In this document: positions 58,101-64,000 of the stretch, piece after piece
Layout: each line of letters starts with the position of its first letter
How positions within the stretch are numbered: the stretch's first letter is position 1
Assembly: GCA_023101725.1 (NCBI GenBank)
Contig: JALJCO010001018.1
Span: forward strand, 27,942 to 91,941
Reading direction: 5' to 3'
Source: Atherinomorus stipes
Lineage: Eukaryota > Chordata > Actinopteri > Atheriniformes > Atherinidae
DNA length: 64,000 nucleotides
The notes under the pieces: generated by a model
What the model saw: only the letters and a program-made list of their open reading frames with translations
Databases searched by the model: none
What the model was told of the DNA's origin: nothing
Position numbers and translations under genes: made by a program

Positions 58101-58399
58101 TGTTAACTGTCTTTTTCACGGTCTTTTGCTAGCTTTTCCTTTTTTCTCCTTAAGTCTAAATGCAAAATTTCCTATTTTTAGGATATCTTCCACAAAGTGC
58201 ATCCATTGTTTAAAAACTGGTACTTCACTTCCAAGCCAACTTTTGGTAATGGTTTTCTTTGCTGCCAGCAGGAGAATCAGTCGTCTCTCTTCCTCTCCTG
58301 TTTTTCTTGTCTCATTGTGGTGGGGTCCTTGCTGGTGAAGCACAATTCAGTTATCTTTCATTGTATTTGGCTGATTTGTTATTTGTGTCAATCACATGG

Positions 58400-58800
58400 C
58401 AGCACCTCAACACATTTGGTCATGTAGACATGGTCAAGATGATTTGCTGAAGTTTGAACTGAAGAAAATAATGAGGAAGAAAGGAGATTTTGAAGGAGGT
58501 GACTTTGAATGTGGTTTTTGGAGCAAGATGGGCAGACAGGCACTCCTGTCAGCAAAAAAACAGGAAACTGAGGCTACAATTTACACAGACTCACCAAAAC
58601 TGGACAATAAAAGATGGAAAAATGTTGCCTGGTCCGGTGAGTCTTGATTTCAGCTTCACATTCAGATGATAAGGTCAGAATTTGGCATAAACATCATGAA
58701 TCCATGAATCCATCCTGCCTTCAGTGGTGCAGACTGCTGGTGGGATAATGATGGGGGCAATATTTTCATGGCACACTTTGGGCCTCATAACTGAGCATCA
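58400..58800 (+). pseudogene. Tc1-like transposase relic with internal deletion
   Basis: Starts GTAGACATGGTCAAGATGAT, as in 22605. It lacks most of the pre-catalytic segment, then rejoins at CAGGAAACTGAGGCTACAAT, ACCAAAACTGGACAATAAAA and GCACACTTTGGGCC. Not translatable across its length. Confidence 0.7.
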
Positions 58801-58809
58801 TTTAGGGCA

Positions 58810-61160
58810 CGTTCACACGAGAATAGTCCAGGAGACTCGGATTCACACCTTTTTCTTGCTTTCACTTTACTAAAACACACAAACCACCAGTACAACGCAG
58901 TTACAACTGTAACTGCATTAAAATACAGGCTACAACGAGGCCTATCCTACAACTAGCAATGATATTGCTCAGAAAAAAAAAAAAAACACTGAGTAAGAGC
59001 AAAGAGGATAAAACTCTTGCGCATTGATTGATCAGGACAGACAACATTTATGCAGTCTTGGAAATTTCTCTTTTCACTTTGGCATTTACCGCTAATGTGG
59101 AATTCATAAGAATCTCTCCAGCATGAGAAGTAGGAGAGGGAGTAAGTTATCCAGCATGTTACCAACCCAGACAGCAAAAAATGGGTAGCCCGGTTGTGGC
59201 CCAGATCTGTGTTTTGTTTGGCCCATATTTAGCCTTGACCTGTAAGGGTAACTGTAAAAGATTTGTTAGTAATAATTAATACCTTGAATGTGTTTCTTTG
59301 CCAAACAAATGTCCCTCACGGCTAAATATTTCTGTGTATAGACCACACTCACTTCCATCCAGGCATTCACCTTAACTAGCCTGGAATTCCTCACCTGTAA
59401 GCCTGTCGTTTGTTGCATTACTGTGCTGTTGTGATTAAGAGTGACCAGTAAAGACAGTTAACTGTAGAAACGAGTCCTGTGTGTTCTGAACAAACATCAA
59501 ACTACCAACGCCTACACAGTCTTACATCAACATCACCCTAACTAAGCCCATAATGTAGTATATTTTACCATAGTCTTCATTGGGTATAAAATGAACACAC
59601 GGAATTTTCTTTTTGACTTTTTTATTTAAAAAAAAAAAAGTGCATGTAGACCAACTTCCAAATATTAGGAAGAATAAAGTAATGCGGTGTATATTTTGAG
59701 AGATTAAATATATCAGGCCACTCTCTTAAGTGACTTTAAAATAAACAATAGCAGCATTGGAAAAACAATCATAAAATTTCTAGCTGGAAATGACAGCAAT
59801 CAAATGTTATGTATCACTGGTAGGAAATTTCTATCTCGCTTATGACAAACAGAACAGTCTAAAACAGGAGTTGGCAAGTTTGGCCTTAGTGTTGTTGACG
59901 GAACCGTCTTTTCTTCATTATTATTTCTATAAACAGGCTATTTAAAACTCTGGTCATACTTTTTCATCCATCACTTTTTACTGCTTCACCATATGGCCAA
60001 AGGGGCTGACAAGAGGTTAGTGAAAGGGACAAAACGGCTTAAATTTAAAATGGGTTTGAAAAAAATTTAATTGCGTTATGGATTTTCTTTTAACTCATCG
60101 CGATTAATGCATTAATGCTGACAGCAAATATATACTTGCAGACCCCCCGCCCCCCCCCCAGCTACCTGTTTATTGTGACTGCCTGCCGTACATCACTTGT
60201 CCCATTCTGTGTATTTAATTGCTGTTGCTGTCTCATTAATTAGAAACCATCTTATCTCATTATCTTTCTCATCCTAAAAACAGTTTGACGCATAAAACAA
60301 TCTAAAAAATACATCATATCATTTGCATTCACATTAAATAGAACAAACATTCTTTGGCACAATGTTTAATGATTTTACAACTCTCATCTGAAAAAAAAAA
60401 CATTAGTAGTGTTATTTTCCTGCTGTGCCGAGGCTCCAGCTAATGTCATGCAAAACCATGTTCTCTATCAGTCTTTAAACAGTGTGTTGTCTCTCCTCAC
60501 GCCACCAGCTGAGACGCACATCCACGTCGGCATAAACTTCCAGGCTAATGAGCTCCATCAGTGTGTGTGCAGTGCGCATGTGTGTGTGTAAGCTTTTGTT
60601 TATCATTAGCCCTTGCTAAGAAACTCAATTTGTTTGCCCCATTTGACATTTTGACAAGTTTGTTGATGGGTCCTGAGGTGATCACATGATGCTTCTTTGT
60701 TTTTGCTTTAAGAGCATTTGACATCACCAGCACACCCCATCTCAGTCTATTAGCTCGTCCCCATTTTATCAGAAATGGAGAGTTGAATTAAAATAGAAAC
60801 ATCGACATTCAGTGTAAAAACAAAAAACAGTCATTCAAAATTATACCAATTTAATTTCCATCCAGTGGCTAAGTTTAGGTATAATAACTGTGTTGTGGTT
60901 ACTAATTAGGAAACAATATTTGGGAAAGAAGAGAAAAAAAAATTGTCCTTTCAGTCAGATTTGAGAACTAGATAGAGAAAGATGTGAAACAAATATACCA
61001 AATTTCTTTCATACCAGCAAATACTGGACATACTTTACTCTAGAAGACAAGTAAATCTGATCAAACCTGTAATCCGTTTATAACAGACCTGGATGAGGCC
61101 GGTGTGTGTTCAGCAGCAACAGAACTGATTAAGTTATCCTTCTGATTTAGGTTTAGAAAT
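58810..61160. other. No gene recognised
   Basis: Mostly unique-looking. A GTGGCCCAGATCTG-type stretch at 59195 and a CATCGCGATTAATGCATTAA stretch at 60100 may be fragments of common fish repeats, but single copies prevent assignment. Confidence 0.5.
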
Positions 61161-61170
61161 ATTTAGTTAA

Positions 61171-61839
61171 AGGTTAAATATGGAACATTTCTATTAAAAG
61201 CTATATTTTAAAAAAAATAATACCTCCACAGGTCGTTTGGGGGTGTACAGAATGAAAGTACAACATTTCCCAGAAAAATTATATTTAGCCTAAAAATAAT
61301 TATAAAATAAATTTTGACGGGTTCGATAATGGCATTTTATTTACGTCTATAAGCCAATACACGCTGCCATTGCAGGTTGCCAAATACGATCTCTGTGTGG
61401 AAACAATATTTCAGTCATAGTCAGGCCTGTGCAGGGAAAAACCGTGGAGACGGCGAGTGAAGCAGCTGCTACAGAGCCCTGGAGATGTTGTTATCTGTTT
61501 CTGAGGAAGAGTGACCTGAGAAGAGCAAAACCTGGAGTAAATTTAGGTGAAGACTTCACTAAATGGACCCACATAAACGTTTTCCACGGAGTCAAAACAC
61601 TGAAATGGCGACTTTCCTCCCTGGATCGGTAAGCTAGCTTGTTTGCTAACATGGCTAACGTTAACTGTCGGTTATAAACTCCTCTGCGTTACTTGTTGGA
61701 CATGCTGCTGCAGACTGTTAGTCACTTGCGTAACGGGCAGATTCTGGCATCCCAGCGGCTGGAGTTGTTTTTCTGCCATTGCAACTACAACCTAGACACA
61801 CGTGATGTCGCTGTTCTGTCCGTATTCCATATTCAACCT
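61171..61839 (+). mobile_element. TTAA element, GGTTGAATATGG family, copy C, intact ends
   Basis: Left tip AGGTTAAATATGG and, inverted, right tip AGGTTGAATATGG, with TTAA at 61167-61170 and 61840-61843. It is 669 bp and uninterrupted, so it is the reference copy of the family. It carries the exon-like segment 61376-61628 on the plus strand. Confidence 0.9.
61376..61628 (+). other. Exon-like conserved open segment, copy C
   Basis: Follows CCATTGCAG and ends before GTAAGC. Reads VAKYDLCGNNISVIVRPVQG and LRRAKPGVNLGEDFTKWTHI like copy A. A 3-bp insertion (CCYLFL in place of YYMFL) keeps the frame, but a 1-bp insertion near the end (CTCCCTGGATCG) shifts the last few codons. No start codon occurs at the boundary. 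Function unknown. Confidence 0.5.
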
Positions 61840-62147
61840 TTAAGTTCTTTTTTATTGCCACTGTACCGTAGTGCATGAAATGAAATGTTTCTTCTCACAG
61901 TCCAAAGAAAATCCCTCCTTTCCCTCCCCCTTCATCCATCCATCCTTTCAACTGTCATCATCCTTTCATCATCCCTTGCCCATCTGAGCCTCTATTAACC
62001 CTTTCACACGGGCAGGGCTGTACTGGTGCGAGCTGCTGAACCTGACTTTGAACCAATTCAGACTGTAAAAAAGTTGGTTCAGGACCTGAAAAGACCGTTC
62101 TAGACTGCAACTAAAAATAGATTCGGCCAAACAATTAACAATCTTAA

Positions 62148-63519
62148 AGTGCTGACGACACGACCTTAACTTCAAGTAACTTTGCCATACAACAACACAG
62201 CAAGACAAAATAATTAGTCCTGTGCAGTTAGAAGTTAATCAGACATGTATTTACATAAATATCCCATGTTTAGGAGGCTCAGCTAAAGGCTAATAGCTTC
62301 TCAGACATGAAACGAGCCACCATGTTGTGACGTCGGCGACTGTACAGAGTTGCACCCATTGAGTTTCATATATAATCTAAGCCGTGGAAAACATGAAAGA
62401 TGCTCCAGAACAGCTAGATTGGAACTGGATTGTGTGGTGGGATCATCAGCCAGTTCAGAAAAGTGTGATAATGCTGAGGAATTTGGGGAAATTACATTTT
62501 ACAAGCTAGAACTGGAGTAGAACTGTAGCCAGCTGCCTACAGTCTGTCTCCAGCCTCTGATCCACTGGTTCAGCTAAAAGCCTGCAAGACCACACCAAGG
62601 GAACCAGAACTGTAAGGAGCGACCCAGAACAACAAAAAGCAGACAACAGACCCAAAAAAGAGTTTGACATATATTAGAGCTAGGCGTGACAGAAATGAGG
62701 CACTCGTCCTGTGTTAGCTCGCAGCTAACAGCAGCCACAAGCTAGCCGCGGTAAATAATTAGCCTTTAAAAAAAATGAGAAGATAACAACTTACATGGTT
62801 CCAGTGGAGTTTTAAATAGTTCCCGTTTATAAGGATGAAGATGGAGGAAAGGATGCATCTTTGGAAGCAGCTGGAGGAGATCTGATGACCGGAGACATCC
62901 TCATATAACCGAGCAGCAGGTCTCTGCCGATAGCAGGAGCTGTATGACCGATGTGATCAAGCAACGATCGATGAAAAAGATTTCCAAGGAGATGATCGCA
63001 GTTTCTTTGTGTTAGAAGTCTCAACACGCTGGTTCCTGAACTTTCAGTAAACAGATGCTCTAGACGATCAGAGAGGTCCGGTTGCTGCCTGTTTACCGGT
63101 GAGTACGACTCATAGGTACGACTCCGATCTGCTTTTCCGTATCCTCTTCAAAATAAAATCCGAATCTGTAGAAAACCTAAATAAACAAACGCTGCACTTA
63201 CGAGCTTTTAACCATTAACTGTCAACACAATTTGAAGGCTGAGTCGTTACTGTTTTTCTGTAAAACTAGAAAAGGAGCTTAAAAACCGCAATGAAGCCAC
63301 TTCAATGTAAAATGAGCAGCGAAGAAGAGGACTCTCCGTTCTCTCGCAGACGTCATATCCGGTTTCGGCTCACAGCGCCACAGTCTGGTCAGAAAAGCAG
63401 CGATGTTTTCTAATAACTCATCTATGCAGCTGCGCTTGTTTATGTTACATAGATCATCATGAAGGACATTTTGGTCTATAAAACATGGCAAAAAATGTCA
63501 AAAACGTGTCATCTGCACT
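62148..63519 (+). mobile_element. TTAA element, AGTGCTGATGACA family, copy 2
   Basis: Tips AGTGCTGACGACA and, inverted, AGTGCAGATGACA, with TTAA at 62144-62147 and 63520-63523. It is 1,372 bp and inverted relative to 46769-48107, which it matches throughout. The acidic frame of copy 1 is broken by stops here (after GGDLMTGDILI). The GGTGAGTACG donor-like site near 63100 is kept, and a TGACGTC site lies near 62327. Confidence 0.88.
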
Positions 63520-63523
63520 TTAA

Positions 63524-63895
63524 AGGTAGAGTCCAGAGTGTTCACACTACATTCAAACTAAGAGGCCCTCCCCCTCAGGCTTTCTTTGCTGCATCCACCT
63601 TTTTATTTTCTCGAGAATTTGAGTGACTGGTTTCTACTCCAGTTAATGAGTTTATCTCCACAGAGCACTATGCCTTTAGCCCTGGTATTGGCTGGAGACA
63701 AATGCGCAATCTCCGCCCAGAAACATCCTGAACATACCAAAACAAAGGGAAAAATGAAATACAGTCAGGGGAAAAGGGAGTTACAAACAAAGTCACTGCC
63801 ACACAAGAATAGAGGCCCAAAGGTGCGGATTGAGACGGATTTAACTTTCACAAGTCTAGTGTTTATTTTCAGAGGGAAATCTCAGGATTCTACCT
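63524..63895. mobile_element. TTAA MITE, GAGTCC family, copy 4
   Basis: Tips AGGTAGAGTCCAGAG and, inverted, AGGTAGAATCCTGAG, with TTAA at 63520-63523 and 63896-63899. It is shorter (372 bp) than copy 3 through an internal deletion after CCCTCAGGCT. It starts at the very TTAA that ends the preceding element. Confidence 0.85.
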
Positions 63896-64000
63896 TTAAC
63901 AAAGTGAAGAAAGAGACCTCACCAGTAAAAAAGACTTGGGTGAAAGTAGAGCTGGAGGTTTTGTATATGTCCATCTTCTGAGCTGCTGGACGGTGTGATG

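Noticed and set aside
1..64000. An undescribed defence or metabolic gene system
   Set aside because: No gene cluster of any kind is visible; all coding matches are transposon relics, so I do not claim one.

Overview
The window looks like intergenic or intronic DNA from a ray-finned fish, most likely a teleost. It is AT-leaning, full of microsatellites and homopolymer runs, and packed with decayed eukaryotic transposons: Tc1/mariner, hAT-like, PIF/Harbinger-like, TTAA-target elements and CR1/L2-clade LINEs. No operon, ribosome-binding site or prokaryotic gene organisation is visible. I could not recognise any host protein-coding exon, rRNA or functional tRNA. Every protein homology I can support belongs to a mobile element.

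Layout. 0-6.4 kb: a 638-bp foldback element with exact TTAA flanks, a TTAA MITE split by a 1,132-bp hAT-like element with an exact 8-bp duplication, a 214-bp hAT-like foldback MITE and a second copy of the split MITE family. 7.6-12 kb: Tc1 relics, a Harbinger-like MITE, a reverse-transcriptase relic and a TTAA element. 13.5-17.8 kb: two tandem copies of a 0.65-kb dispersed repeat, a second Harbinger-like MITE, a hAT-like element carrying 166-bp tandem units and a LINE 3' relic. 17.9-28 kb: two short near-perfect hairpins, a TTAA element nested in an older element, a 481-bp MITE, a Tc1 relic, a SINE relic and two more copies of the 0.65-kb repeat. 28.2-30.2 kb: two TTAA elements, one interrupted by a probable solo LTR. 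31-45 kb: LINE tails, a second 166-bp repeat locus, mariner-type MITEs, and a foldback element split by a Tc1/mariner element whose transposase relic keeps its DD34E triad. 45-49 kb: two LINE relics, one split exactly at a TTAA by a 1,339-bp element. 49-61 kb: mostly unique sequence with scattered relics and a 210-bp A-rich tract. 61.1-63.9 kb: three TTAA elements, two of them back to back and sharing one TTAA.

The elements do not work together as a pathway; what links them is insertion history, which can be read from intact target-site duplications. The best lead for new biology is the TTAA family present at 19.9, 29.0 and 61.2 kb. All three copies keep a similar open frame of about 83 codons, and in two of them it is bounded by AG and GTAAGC, like a mobile exon. 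I recognise no function for it.
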